Shown: piece after piece, positions 43,069 to 51,854 of the stretch | Position numbering within the stretch: the stretch's first letter is position 1 | Layout of the letters: every line of letters starts with the position of its first letter | NCBI RefSeq assembly: GCF_036116635.1 | Contig: NZ_CP107995.1 | Location: forward strand, 1,488,001-1,552,000 | DNA from: Amycolatopsis sp. NBC_00345 | GTDB lineage: Bacteria > Actinomycetota > Actinomycetes > Mycobacteriales > Pseudonocardiaceae | DNA: 64,000 bases | Direction of reading: 5' to 3' | Notes under the pieces: model-generated | Told to the model about the DNA's origin: nothing | What the model saw: only the letters and a program-made list of their open reading frames with translations | The model's database searches: none | Made by a program: the position numbers and the translations under genes

Positions 43069-43755
43069 ATGACAACAACCTTGATCACCGGCGCCAACAA
43101 AGGCATCGGCTACGAGACCGCCCGCCAGCTCGCCGCGCTGGGCCACACCGTCTACATCGGATCCCGCAGCGTCGAGCGCGGGGAGAAGGCCGCCGCCGAG
43201 CTGGGTGTGCGGTTCGTGCGGCTCGACGTCACCGACGACGCCTCCGCCGAGGCCGCGATGAAAACGATCCGGGAGGCCGAGGGGCACTTGGACGTGCTGG
43301 TCAACAACGCCGGCATCGCGCTGATGGGCCTCAACGGCCCGGACGCGCTGAAAGTGTTCGACACCAACGCCGTCGGCATCATCCGCGTCACCGAGGCCGC
43401 GCTGCCGCTGCTGCGGAAGTCCGGAAACCCGGTGGTGGTCAACATTTCCAGCGCCCTCGGCTCGTTCTGGGCCGTCACCAACCCCGAGCGGCCGGCGTTC
43501 CACGTGCCCGCCATCGTCTACGGCGCGAGCAAGGCCGCCGTCTCCATGCTCACGCTCCAGTACGCGAAAGCCGTGCCGGAGGTCAAGTTCAACGCGGTCG
43601 AGCCCGGCTACACCGACACCGAGCTCGGCGGCGGCAGCGGCGGCGGCCGCCCGGTCGAGGTGAGCGCGAAGGTCGTCGTCCGCGCGGCGGTCATCGGCCC
43701 GGACGGCCCGACCGGCACCTTCCAGGAGGAAGAGGACGGTGAGCTGGCCTGGTAG
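43069..43755 (+). CDS. Short-chain dehydrogenase/reductase
   Basis: 228 residues, classical SDR: TLITGANKGIGYETAR (NAD(P)-binding TGxxxGIG), LDVLVNNAG, the catalytic Ser in NISSALGS and YGASKAA (YxxxK), and VEPGYTDTELG. Likely a carbonyl reductase; the substrate is unknown. ATG 43069 has GGGAG upstream. Divergent from its probable repressor. Confidence 0.93.
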   Translation: MTTTLITGANKGIGYETARQLAALGHTVYIGSRSVERGEKAAAELGVRFVRLDVTDDASAEAAMKTIREAEGHLDVLVNNAGIALMGLNGPDALKVFDTNAVGIIRVTEAALPLLRKSGNPVVVNISSALGSFWAVTNPERPAFHVPAIVYGASKAAVSMLTLQYAKAVPEVKFNAVEPGYTDTELGGGSGGGRPVEVSAKVVVRAAVIGPDGPTGTFQEEEDGELAW

Positions 43756-43764
43756 GGCCGCCGG

Positions 43765-43830
43765 TCAGTTCGTGGTCCAGTGACGGAGTTTCTCGGGGTT
43801 CCGCATCGTCCAGATGTGCTTGATCCGGCC
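43765..43830 (-). pseudogene. C-terminal remnant of a SigJ-like ECF sigma factor
   Basis: On the minus strand the last 21 codons before TGA (43767-43765) read GRIKHIWTMRNPEKLRHWTTN-like: RIKHIWTMRNPEKL closely resembles the YAVRNPEKL end of the ECF41 protein at 8996. No upstream part of the gene exists; the frame runs into a plus-strand fragment at about 43831. It is the tail of a deleted sigma gene. Confidence 0.75.
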
Positions 43831-43834
43831 GCGG

Positions 43835-43987
43835 CGCGTCGAAGAGCACGCCCTGCCGCTGGAAAACGCCCGCGCGCAGGCGGTTTACGGCCGGCCCAGC
43901 GCCGTCAACCGCCTGCTCGTCCTCAACGCGGAACCCCGGCCCGGCCGGGTCACGGTCCTGCTGCTGCGTGAAGCGATCGGGTTCTGA
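43835..43987 (+). pseudogene. C-terminal remnant of an unidentified gene
   Basis: The plus-strand frame from about 43835 to TGA 43985-43987 has coding-like third-position GC and reads VNRLLVLNAEPRPGRVTVLL and LREAIGF at its end. There is no plausible start: in-frame ATG 43814 lies within the sigma-factor tail. I do not recognise the family. It abuts the sigma remnant, indicating a deletion that removed the N-terminal halves of two divergent genes. Confidence 0.55.
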
Positions 43988-43994
43988 AGCCCGC

Positions 43995-45017
43995 TCAGCG
44001 CCAGCCGAGCTCCGGGGCCACGTGGGTGAGGATGCTCTCCAGCACGTGGGCGTTGTAGTCGACGCCGAGCTGGTTCGGGACGGTCAGCAGCAGGGTGTCC
44101 GCGGCCTGGATGGCCTCGTCCTCCTTGAGCTGGCGCACCAGCTCGTCCGGCTCGGCGGCGTACGAGCGGCCGAAGATCGCCCGGGTCGTCTCGTCGATCA
44201 TGCCGATCTGGTCCCGCGAGCCGCGGTCGCGGCCGAAGTACGCGCGGTCCACGTCGTTGGTCAGGGCGAAGATGCTGCGGCTGACGGAAACCCGCGGCTC
44301 ACGCTCGTGGCCCGCCTCCCGCCAGGCCTCGCGGTAGGCCTCGATCTGCTTGCGCTGCTGGACGTGCAGCGGCTCGCCCGTCTCGTCGGTCTTGAGCGTG
44401 GAGCTCTGCAGGTTCATGCCGAGCTTCGCGGCCCAGACCCCGGTGCTGTTCGAGCTGGAACCCCACCAGATGCGCTCGCGCAGGCCTTCGGAGTGCGGCT
44501 CGATCCGCAGCAGCCCGGGCGGGTTGGCGAACATCGGCCGCGGGTTCGGCTGTGCGAAGCCTTCCCCCTTGATCACCTCGAGGAAGGTCTCGGTGTGCCG
44601 GCGGGCCATGTCCGCGTCGGTCTCGCCGTCCCGGGGGATGAACCCGAAGTGGCGCCAGCCGTCGATCACCTGCTCGGGGGAGCCGCGGCTGACGCCGAGC
44701 TGCAGCCGTCCGCCGGAGATGAGGTCGGCGGCGCCGGCGTCCTCGGCCATGTACAGCGGGTTCTCGTAGCGCATGTCGATCACGCCCGTGCCGATCTCGA
44801 TCCTCGACGTGCGGGCGCCGATGGCCGACAGCAACGGGAACGGGCCCGCCGCCTGGCGCGCGAAGTGGTGCACGCGGAAGTACGCGCCGTCCGCGCCCAG
44901 CTCCTCGGCCGCCACCGCCAGGTCGATGGACTGGTGCAGGAAGTCGGCGGCGGACTGCGTCTCGGAGTGCGGGCTCGCCGACCAGTGACCGAACGAGAGG
45001 AATCCAATCTTCTTCAC
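43995..45017 (-). CDS. LLM-class flavin-dependent oxidoreductase
   Basis: 340 residues of the luciferase-like monooxygenase fold: KKIGFLSFGHW, AAEELGADGAYFRVHHF, TGVIDMRYENPLYMAEDAGAADLISGGRLQLGVSRGSP. It would use FMNH2 or F420. The GTG at 45017 has GAGGAG 3 bases upstream; longer frames to 45071 lack a site. Divergent from the Tat glycosidase. Confidence 0.92.
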   Translation of the reverse strand: MKKIGFLSFGHWSASPHSETQSAADFLHQSIDLAVAAEELGADGAYFRVHHFARQAAGPFPLLSAIGARTSRIEIGTGVIDMRYENPLYMAEDAGAADLISGGRLQLGVSRGSPEQVIDGWRHFGFIPRDGETDADMARRHTETFLEVIKGEGFAQPNPRPMFANPPGLLRIEPHSEGLRERIWWGSSSNSTGVWAAKLGMNLQSSTLKTDETGEPLHVQQRKQIEAYREAWREAGHEREPRVSVSRSIFALTNDVDRAYFGRDRGSRDQIGMIDETTRAIFGRSYAAEPDELVRQLKEDEAIQAADTLLLTVPNQLGVDYNAHVLESILTHVAPELGWR

Positions 45018-45278
45018 GCACTCCTCAGCGTCCGGCGGCCGCGTTTGATTCCCCGGATCCACCGGCAGCATAGATCAGATGTATTTCTGGCGGAAGTGGG
45101 GAACGATTCAGAAGAACTAACAAGTACTGCGGAAACGTTCGCCCTTGTGAGGCAAGACATCCGATGGATAGGCTTCCTGTCGAAACGACTGGCACTGGTG
45201 CCTGACGCCGGGCCCGCACCGGCCGCCGGTCACGATCGCGACGTGGGCCGGGCACGGCGGCCCGGAACGGAGCTGGAC

Positions 45279-47609
45279 GTGAACGAGATCAACCGGCGGG
45301 CGGTACTGGGCATCGTGGCCGGGGCCGGGGCGGCCATGGCCCTGCCGGGGACCGCGTCCGCGGGGACCCGGCCGGGGAGCGCGGGGGACGGGCCCGCGAG
45401 TGTGGGAGACCTCGGCGACCGGGGCTGGGCCGACTTCCTCGCCGGCGCCGATCTGCGCTGGCGGCGGATGCCGCAGGCCTGGGACGAAGGACCGTTCCTC
45501 GGCAACGGCTTCCTCGGCTCCGGGGTCTACGCCGAGCTCGGCGCCAACGCGATCCGCTTCACCGTGCAGCACACGCAGGTGCAGGACCACCGTCCGGAGT
45601 TCGGCTCGCTGTTCGGCCTGGCCCGGCTGCCGATCGGGTACTTCACGCTGGAGCCGGCCGGCACGATCACCGGCGTCGACTGGCGGCTGGACCTGTGGAA
45701 CGCCGAGCTGACCGGCACGATCGTCACCACGGCGGGCAGCCTCGCCCTGCGCGCCGTCGTGCATAACGAGCGGTCCGTGCTCGCGGTCGAGGTCCGGCCG
45801 ACCGAGGGGGAGCGGAAGTTCCGCTGGGTCTTCCACCCCGGCGAGGCGGTCAGCCCGCGGACCGCGCCGCAGTTCCACAAGCCCGCCCCGGCGGGGTACG
45901 CCGCGAACCCGCCGGCGAGCCTCGAAACCAGCGGCCCGGACCAGCTGGCCGTGCAGCCGCTGCTCGCCGGCGGCGAGCACGTCACCGCCTGGCGCGAGGT
46001 CACCGCCGGCACGAGGCGCACGCTGTACGCCGCCGTGGCCTGGTCGCACCCGCGCCGGACCGCGGCGCCCGAGGCCCTGCGTACGGTCCGCGCGGCCGCC
46101 CGGCCGCTGGACCGGCTCGTGTCGGGGCACCGGACGTGGTGGCACCGCTACTACCGGCAGAGCTTCCTGTCCATTCCGGACACCCGGCTGCAGTCGTTCT
46201 ACTGGATCCAGCTGTACAAGGTCGCGTCCGCCACCCGCGAGGACGCCCCGGTGATGGCGACCACCGGGCCGTGGCTGGAGCCGACCCCGTGGCCCGCGGT
46301 CTGGTGGAACCTCAACGTGCAGCTGGAGTACTGGCTCATCCACGGCTCCAACCACCTCGAGCTGGACGCGGTGACGCCCACCCTCGGCCGGTACCGGCAG
46401 CGGCTGCGCGACCAGCTCGCCGAGAGCCACCGGGCGGACTCGTACGGCATCCCGCGCACCACGGACATGACGCTGCTCAACGGCACCAGCGACGGGAACA
46501 GCGGGTACGCCGTGGGGATCCCGGGCCAGGACCCGCCGACGCCGGAGGTCGGCAATCTCACGTTCGCGCTGCACAACGTGTGGCTGAGCTACCGGCACAC
46601 GATGGACGGGCGGATCCTGCGCGACGTGCTGTTCCCCCTGCTGCGCGGGGCGATCAACTACTACCTGCAGTTCCTCCGGCCCGGCGCGGACGGCAAGCTG
46701 CACCTGCCGGCGACGTTCTCGCCCGAGTACGGCGAGAACGCGCCCGACTGCACCTACGACCTCGCGCTGATCCGCTGGGGCTGCTCGACCCTGCTGGACG
46801 CCGTTCGCGAGCTGCGGGTCGACGACCCCCTCGCGCCGGAGTGGCGCGGCGTGCTCGCCTCGCTCGCGCCGTACCCCGTCGACGAGAACGGCTACATGAT
46901 CGGCGCGGGCGTGCCGTTCGCCAAATCGCATCGGCACTACTCGCACCTGCTGCAGGTCTACCCGCTCTATCAGGTGAACTGGGAGCAGCCGGAGCACCGC
47001 GCGCTGATCGAGAAGTCGCTCGGGCACTGGATCGGGTTCGAGGGCGCGCTGGAGGGGTACAGCTTCACCGGCGCCGCGTCGATCTCCGCCCAGATGCTGC
47101 GCGGCGACAACGCCGACACCTACCTCAGCCAGCTGCTGACCCGGTTCGTCCGGCCGAACACGATGTACAAGGAGTCCGGCCCGGTCATCGAGACGCCGTT
47201 GTCCGCGGCCCAGTCGATGCACGACATGCTGTGCCAGAGCTGGGGCGGGGTGATCCGGCTCTTCCCCGCGGTGCCGGCCTCCTGGGCGGACATCGCGGTG
47301 CACGACTTCCGGACCCAGGGCGCGTTCCTGATCAGCGCCTCACGCCAGGACGGCCGCACCCGCTGGCTCCGGGTGCGCAGCGAGGCCGGCGCGCCCTGCG
47401 TGCTGCGGCCGGGCATCGACGGTGACCTGACCGTCCGCGACGCTCGGGGCCGGGAACGGGCCTGGCGCCGGCGGGCGGGCGGTGACATCGAGGTGAGCCT
47501 GGGGCGCGGCGAGGAGGCGTTCGTGTACCGGAAAGGGGACCGGCCGGACTTCGAAGTCGGCCCGGTCCGCTCGGCGAGTCCCGCCGCGCCGTGGGGCCTG
47601 CCGGTGTAG
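45279..47609 (+). CDS. Tat-exported (alpha/alpha)6 glycosidase, GH95-like
   Basis: 776 residues. The N-terminus NEINRRAVLGIVAGAGAAMA is a Tat-type signal. An N-terminal beta-sandwich (FLGNGFLGSGVYAE, VVHNERSVLAVEV) is followed by an (alpha/alpha)6 barrel (WWNLNVQLEYWLIHGSNHLE, LPATFSPEYGENAPDCTYD, HYSHLLQVYPLY) and a C-terminal strand region. The layout matches GH95 alpha-fucosidase/galactosidase relatives. Candidate acids lie in SPEYG and DCTYD. The GTG start has GGAG 6 bp upstream. The substrate is probably an extracellular glycan. Confidence 0.78.
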   Translation: MNEINRRAVLGIVAGAGAAMALPGTASAGTRPGSAGDGPASVGDLGDRGWADFLAGADLRWRRMPQAWDEGPFLGNGFLGSGVYAELGANAIRFTVQHTQVQDHRPEFGSLFGLARLPIGYFTLEPAGTITGVDWRLDLWNAELTGTIVTTAGSLALRAVVHNERSVLAVEVRPTEGERKFRWVFHPGEAVSPRTAPQFHKPAPAGYAANPPASLETSGPDQLAVQPLLAGGEHVTAWREVTAGTRRTLYAAVAWSHPRRTAAPEALRTVRAAARPLDRLVSGHRTWWHRYYRQSFLSIPDTRLQSFYWIQLYKVASATREDAPVMATTGPWLEPTPWPAVWWNLNVQLEYWLIHGSNHLELDAVTPTLGRYRQRLRDQLAESHRADSYGIPRTTDMTLLNGTSDGNSGYAVGIPGQDPPTPEVGNLTFALHNVWLSYRHTMDGRILRDVLFPLLRGAINYYLQFLRPGADGKLHLPATFSPEYGENAPDCTYDLALIRWGCSTLLDAVRELRVDDPLAPEWRGVLASLAPYPVDENGYMIGAGVPFAKSHRHYSHLLQVYPLYQVNWEQPEHRALIEKSLGHWIGFEGALEGYSFTGAASISAQMLRGDNADTYLSQLLTRFVRPNTMYKESGPVIETPLSAAQSMHDMLCQSWGGVIRLFPAVPASWADIAVHDFRTQGAFLISASRQDGRTRWLRVRSEAGAPCVLRPGIDGDLTVRDARGRERAWRRRAGGDIEVSLGRGEEAFVYRKGDRPDFEVGPVRSASPAAPWGLPV

Positions 47610-47934
47610 GAGACCGCCCCGGCTGGTCACGCTCGGTGGACATGGGGGCAGGTACACCGGTCAGAAAGGGTGAAGATCGGCGTTCTCCTTGGCCATGCCG
47701 CGGCCGGACCGTGTCCACTGGTATCAGCCGGTGCATCCGCGCCGGGAGCTCCGAGCCCGCCTGGCCGGGCCTGGTAAACGGCAGTAAAGTTGTCCGTCGG
47801 CACCGGTGCCGGCGGAGCGGGTATTACGGGCACGATTTGTTGACTGTGCCGTGACGGCATGGTTTTGAATGGGCCTGCTTGAGTGGGCTCAGCGGCATGC
47901 TGGTGCGGCGGCGGAGAAATCCTGGAGGGGAGCC
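47610..47934. other. Gap with the MerR promoter
   Basis: No gene is supported in these 325 bp. The right half holds the MerR-type promoter at 47840-47870; an in-frame ATG at 47869 lies within that promoter and is not a credible start. Confidence 0.7.
47840..47870 (+). promoter_or_regulatory. MerR-type promoter with 19-bp spacer
   Basis: TTGACT (47840-47845) and TTGAAT (47865-47870) are 19 bp apart and enclose the dyad TGCCGTGACGGCA (47847-47859), almost identical to that in front of the MerR gene at 16941. It indicates autoregulation and perhaps cross-talk. Confidence 0.75.
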
Positions 47935-48684
47935 ATGGCGTGGAGCACTCGCGAGGTCGCTGACCTCGCCGGTGCCAGCGTGCGTGCCGTGCGGCACTAC
48001 CACGAGATCGGCCTGCTCAGCGAGCCGGAACGCGGCGCCAACGGCTACAAGCACTACGGCACGTCACACCTGCTCCGCGTGCTGCGGATCAGGCGGCTGA
48101 CCACGCTCGGGTTCTCGCTGCCCCAGATCGCCGCCATGGGCGACGCCGACGACCACTTCGAAGAGGCACTGCGCTCGCTGGACGAGGAGCTGGCCGCCAC
48201 CGTCGACCGGCTGCGGCGCACCCGCGTCGAGCTGGAGCTGATCCTGCGCCAGGGCGCGCCGACGGAGCTGCCCGCCCAGCGGGACCCGGCCTCGGCGTCC
48301 GGCCGGGCCGGCCTCTCCGCCGCCGACCGCGCCTACCTCCTCGTCCTCACCCGGGTGCTGGGCCCCGCGGGCCTGCGGGCCTACGAGAAGGTGATCAGCG
48401 GGTTCCACGACGATCCGGCGGCGGCGGAGTTCGACCGGCTGCCCGCCGGAGCCGGCGAGGACACCCGCCGCCGGCTCGCCGAGCGGCTGGCCCCGCACGT
48501 CCGCACCCTGCGCGCCGGCTGCCCCGAGCTGGAGACCGCGCTGGCGGACGCGCCCCGCGGCCCGGAGTTCGCCGCGGACATGATGAACGCGGCGGTCAAC
48601 GATCTTTACAACCCGGCCCAGATCGATGTCATGGCCCGGGTGGGCGATCTCCTCGGAACACCAGGAGGGCCCGGGCGGTCATGA
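47935..48684 (+). CDS. MerR-family regulator, paralogue 2 of 3
   Basis: 249 residues: winged helix (WSTREVADLAGASVRAVRHY, GANGYKHYGTSHLLRVLRIR), coiled coil and the shared C-terminal domain ending in LYNPAQIDVM. ATG 47935 follows GGAGGGGAG. It is 22 bp upstream of the ESX-type substrate genes on the same strand, so its MerR promoter probably drives the whole cassette. Confidence 0.9.
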   Translation: MAWSTREVADLAGASVRAVRHYHEIGLLSEPERGANGYKHYGTSHLLRVLRIRRLTTLGFSLPQIAAMGDADDHFEEALRSLDEELAATVDRLRRTRVELELILRQGAPTELPAQRDPASASGRAGLSAADRAYLLVLTRVLGPAGLRAYEKVISGFHDDPAAAEFDRLPAGAGEDTRRRLAERLAPHVRTLRAGCPELETALADAPRGPEFAADMMNAAVNDLYNPAQIDVMARVGDLLGTPGGPGRS

Positions 48685-48706
48685 GTGAGGAAAAGGAAGA
48701 GAAGCG

Positions 48707-49132
48707 ATGGCGGACGACCCAAACGAGCTGACAGCTGCGTACAAAGCGACCGAGCCGTTGAAGCCGATGCTGTCCGGCCGGAAGATGGTGGACCTCGCCC
48801 GCTCCGGCAGCTTCGCGGTCGACGACACGACCGGCGACAAGATGATCGCGGCGCTCGAGGCGGTCGTGGACACGCTGCAGCAGCGCTGGAGCGCGCTGCA
48901 GAAGGTGGGCGAGACGCCCGCGATGTCGTCCACGGCCACCGGCCAGTGGGTCGCCCAGCACATGAGCGCGACGGCGAACGACGCGCAGGGCCTGCTCACG
49001 CAGCTGCAGGCCGCGCGGGACGAGTTCCCGACCTACGTCGAGGCGATCAAACTGGCCAAGAAGAACTACGCGGATCGTGAGAGCGGCACGAAGACCACGA
49101 TCAAGAACCTGCCCTCCGCCGACCCGAGCTGA
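48707..49132 (+). CDS. Small helical ESX/WXG100-like protein
   Basis: 141 residues, predominantly helical: ATGDKMIAALEAVVDTLQQRW-like helix with QQRWSALQKVG, then TGQWVAQHMSATANDAQGLLTQLQAARDEFPTYVEAIKLAKKNY. Length and helix-turn-helix form match the WXG100-like/EspC-like small secreted proteins of type VII systems, though a strict WxG is not present (RWS at the turn). It precedes the PPE-like gene by 11 bp. Confidence 0.65.
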   Translation: MADDPNELTAAYKATEPLKPMLSGRKMVDLARSGSFAVDDTTGDKMIAALEAVVDTLQQRWSALQKVGETPAMSSTATGQWVAQHMSATANDAQGLLTQLQAARDEFPTYVEAIKLAKKNYADRESGTKTTIKNLPSADPS

Positions 49133-49143
49133 AAGGAACTTCC

Positions 49144-51285
49144 GTGGCACCTGTCACCGACAAGGACAAGGCGGCGGTCTCCGATCCGAAGTCGCCGGAG
49201 TACGACAAGCACAGCCCGGACTACGACGCGAAGATGGACTCGTCGTCGCCGCAGTACGAGATGACGGCCGACCCGTCCAACAAGTACTACGTCGGCCCGA
49301 TCTCCGACAAGGCGCAGTCGGGCGACGACCTGCGCAACGTGTCGACCCTCCAGGGCGACATCATGGGCAGCTGGCTCGGCCCCGTGCTCAACCCGGACTC
49401 GAAGAACAAGCTGATCCAGGACATCTACGAGGCGAACCTGGAGAACAGCAAGAAGGGCCTGTCCGACGGGCTGACGATGCGTGACCCGGGCACCCCGCCG
49501 GTCACCAACTGGGAGAACGCCACCCACGAGCAGATGCAGCAGGCGATCACGCAGCAGGCCGACCCGGCCACCGTCGCCGCGTCGTCGGAGGAGTGGGTGG
49601 GCGTCGGCAACGACCTCACCGGGCACCAGAAGGCCCTCGCCAGCGCCATCAACGCCAGCGCCTCCGACTGGCAGGGCGGCGGCGGTGACGCGGCCCGCGA
49701 GCACATGGCGAACGTCGGCAAGTGGCTCGGCGAGACCGCGCAGGGCTCGACCCTGTCCGGGCGGCAGCAGGAGATCCACTCGCAGGCGCTCAACGAGACG
49801 CAGATCGCGATGAAGGCGAACCCGCCGGTCCCGTTCAACGCGGCGCAGTCCATCGCGCAGCTGCAGACGATCAAGGACCCGGTGCAGTTCGGCGCCGCGG
49901 CCGCCGTCATGACCAACACCTTCCGCGAGCAGCAGGCCGCCCGGGGGCAGGCCGCGCAGACCATGACGCAGTACGACAAGACCATCGCCGGCGCCGTCGC
50001 CACGCCGCACTTCCCGCCGCCGCCGAAGCTGGCGAGCCAGAACGGCGGCTCGAGTGGCGGCGGCGGCACCAAGTTCGACCAGATGTCGCCGATGCTGAAG
50101 CTCGGTCCGGACGGCAAGCCGATACAGGTGGGCCCGGACGGCAAGCCGCTGACCGGTCCGAACGGTGGGCCGCTGGGGCCGGACGGCAAGCCGGTGCTGG
50201 GTCCGAACGGCCTGCCGCTGGGCCCGAACGGTCAGCCTGTTGGCCCGAATGGCGAGCCGCTGGGTCCGAACGGCCAGCCGCTCGGCCCGAACGGGCAGCC
50301 CCTGGGACCGAACGGCCAGCCGCTCGGTCCGGACGGCAAGCCGCTGACCGGGCCGAACGGCGGGCCGCTGGGCCCGGACGGCAAGCCGATGCTCGGCCCG
50401 AACGGCCTGCCGCTGGGTCCGAACGGCCAGCCGGTCGGCCCGGACGGCAAGCCACTGGGCCCGAACGGCATGCCGTCGTTCAACCTGCCCAACGGAAATC
50501 CGGAGGGGACGACCACCCAGGGGTACCAGCCGCCGAAGATGCCGGACTTCACCCTCCCGCCGGGCGGCGGGCCGGGGCCGGGCATGCCGGGCGGCGGGAA
50601 CCCCGGCGGCAACATCCCGTCCTTCAACCCCTCGCCGGTGAGCATGCCGCCGATCAACCTTCCCAAGGGCCCCAAGGACAAGGACCCGGAAGGGACGACC
50701 ACCCAGGGGTACCACCCGCCGACGATGCCGGACTTCAACCTCCCGCCGGGCGGCGGTCCGAGCGGCGGTCCGAGCTACACCCCGCCGAAGATGCCGGACT
50801 TCAACCTTCCGGGTGGCGGCCCCCTCGGTGGCGGCCCGAGCTACACGCCGCCGAAGATGCCCGACTTCAACCTCCCGGGCGGCGGTTCCGGCGGATCGGG
50901 GAGCAAGATCCCGGGGATCGGCCAGGGCGGCGGCATCAACGGCGACATCAGCAGCAGGCTGGGCGGCGGTGGCGCCGGGGCCGGTGGCATCGGCGGCGCC
51001 AAAGGCGGCTCGCTCGGCGGGCCGGGCAGCACGACCGGTTCCGGCGGCCTGACCCCGGAGGAGCTGGCCGCCCGGGGCGGCGCCGCCGGTGCGGGCGGCA
51101 AGGGCGCACCCGGCTCGCCGGGCATGGGCGGCATGGGCGCCGGTGGCAAGGGCGGCAAGGGCCCGGAGGACAAGGAGCACAAGGTCGCCGACTTCGTGGA
51201 GTCGGACGACCCGTCGTTCTTCTCCCCGGACGAGGTCGTCGCGCCGCCGGTGATCGGCGACTGGAAGAACACGGACTGGAAGTGA
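49144..51285 (+). CDS. PPE/WXG-like type VII substrate with GPNG/GPDG repeat tract
   Basis: 713 residues. The N-terminal 310 residues are helical with WVGVGNDLTGHQKALASAIN and SDWQGGGGDAAREHMANVGKW, the WxG helical-hairpin pattern of type VII substrates. From about 318 to 440 comes an array of about 18 GP(N/D)Gx(P) units (LGPNGQP, LGPDGKP), including a 39-residue block present twice. Then four PPKMPDFNLP-GGG units and a Gly-rich tail ending in an acidic stretch. The GTG start has AAAGGAA upstream. Probably secreted or surface-located; the repeat tract may be an extended linker or interaction surface. Confidence 0.75.
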   Translation: MAPVTDKDKAAVSDPKSPEYDKHSPDYDAKMDSSSPQYEMTADPSNKYYVGPISDKAQSGDDLRNVSTLQGDIMGSWLGPVLNPDSKNKLIQDIYEANLENSKKGLSDGLTMRDPGTPPVTNWENATHEQMQQAITQQADPATVAASSEEWVGVGNDLTGHQKALASAINASASDWQGGGGDAAREHMANVGKWLGETAQGSTLSGRQQEIHSQALNETQIAMKANPPVPFNAAQSIAQLQTIKDPVQFGAAAAVMTNTFREQQAARGQAAQTMTQYDKTIAGAVATPHFPPPPKLASQNGGSSGGGGTKFDQMSPMLKLGPDGKPIQVGPDGKPLTGPNGGPLGPDGKPVLGPNGLPLGPNGQPVGPNGEPLGPNGQPLGPNGQPLGPNGQPLGPDGKPLTGPNGGPLGPDGKPMLGPNGLPLGPNGQPVGPDGKPLGPNGMPSFNLPNGNPEGTTTQGYQPPKMPDFTLPPGGGPGPGMPGGGNPGGNIPSFNPSPVSMPPINLPKGPKDKDPEGTTTQGYHPPTMPDFNLPPGGGPSGGPSYTPPKMPDFNLPGGGPLGGGPSYTPPKMPDFNLPGGGSGGSGSKIPGIGQGGGINGDISSRLGGGGAGAGGIGGAKGGSLGGPGSTTGSGGLTPEELAARGGAAGAGGKGAPGSPGMGGMGAGGKGGKGPEDKEHKVADFVESDDPSFFSPDEVVAPPVIGDWKNTDWK

Positions 51286-51292
51286 GCAGGCG

Positions 51293-51658
51293 ATGACGGG
51301 CGCTTTTCAGGTTGAAGCGGATGATCTGGTCGCTCACGCGAGTCATCTGGACGGGCTGGTAGACCGCCTGCACACCGCGGTGCAGGCGGCGGACTCGGCG
51401 ATGTCGACGGACGCGTACGGGCTGCTGTGTGCGTTCTTGCCATTGATCGTGAACCCGACCGGCGAGAAGGCGAAAGAGGCGGTGAGCTCGGCGGGCGAGG
51501 GCGTGCAGGCCACCGCGGACAACGTGCGCACTGCCGCGAAGTCCTATCGCGAGGGCGACGAGGCGGAGGCCGAACCGTTCAAGAAGGTGTCGGAATCCAA
51601 GTCGCTGACTTCGGAGACGACGGCGCCGCACGTGGTGAGCAGGCAGGTCGAGGGTTAG
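51293..51658 (+). CDS. EspC-family type VII secretion-associated protein
   Basis: 121 residues of the ESX-1 EspC-like family: FQVEADDLVAHASHLDGLVD, AMSTDAYGLLCAFLPLIV, then VQATADNVRTAAKSYREGDE. These small helical proteins are cosecreted with ESX substrates. It starts 7 bp after the repeat protein and ends the cassette, followed by two hairpins. Confidence 0.85.
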   Translation: MTGAFQVEADDLVAHASHLDGLVDRLHTAVQAADSAMSTDAYGLLCAFLPLIVNPTGEKAKEAVSSAGEGVQATADNVRTAAKSYREGDEAEAEPFKKVSESKSLTSETTAPHVVSRQVEG

Positions 51659-51664
51659 CCGGAT

Positions 51665-51693
51665 CCGCTGGAGCCACGACTCGGCTCCAGCGG
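51665..51693 (+). terminator. Terminator of the type VII cassette
   Basis: CCGCTGGAGCC (51665-51675) pairs with GGCTCCAGCGG (51683-51693), 6 bp after the EspC-like stop. Confidence 0.8.
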
Positions 51694-51723
51694 GGCGGAA
51701 CCCTCTGTAGAACTGGTGACGTG

Positions 51724-51755
51724 ATGGCGCCGGGGGCACACACCCCCGGCGCCAT
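51724..51755. terminator. Second hairpin, perfect 13-bp stem
   Basis: ATGGCGCCGGGGG (51724-51736) and CCCCCGGCGCCAT (51743-51755) with a CACACA loop. With the previous hairpin it isolates the cassette from the downstream MerR gene. Confidence 0.75.
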
Positions 51756-51854
51756 TGCCGTGCGGTGGGACCCGGCTTCGCCGCAGCGGTACGGTTTCCC
51801 TGTTGCCTGCCGGCGAGCCGGCGTCGGCGGGCCCGGCTCCGAGGGGTGGCCGCC

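Noticed and set aside
50100..50470. Short tandem DNA repeats as a possible origin or minisatellite
   Set aside because: They are in frame and encode the GPNG/GPDG protein tract of the type VII substrate.
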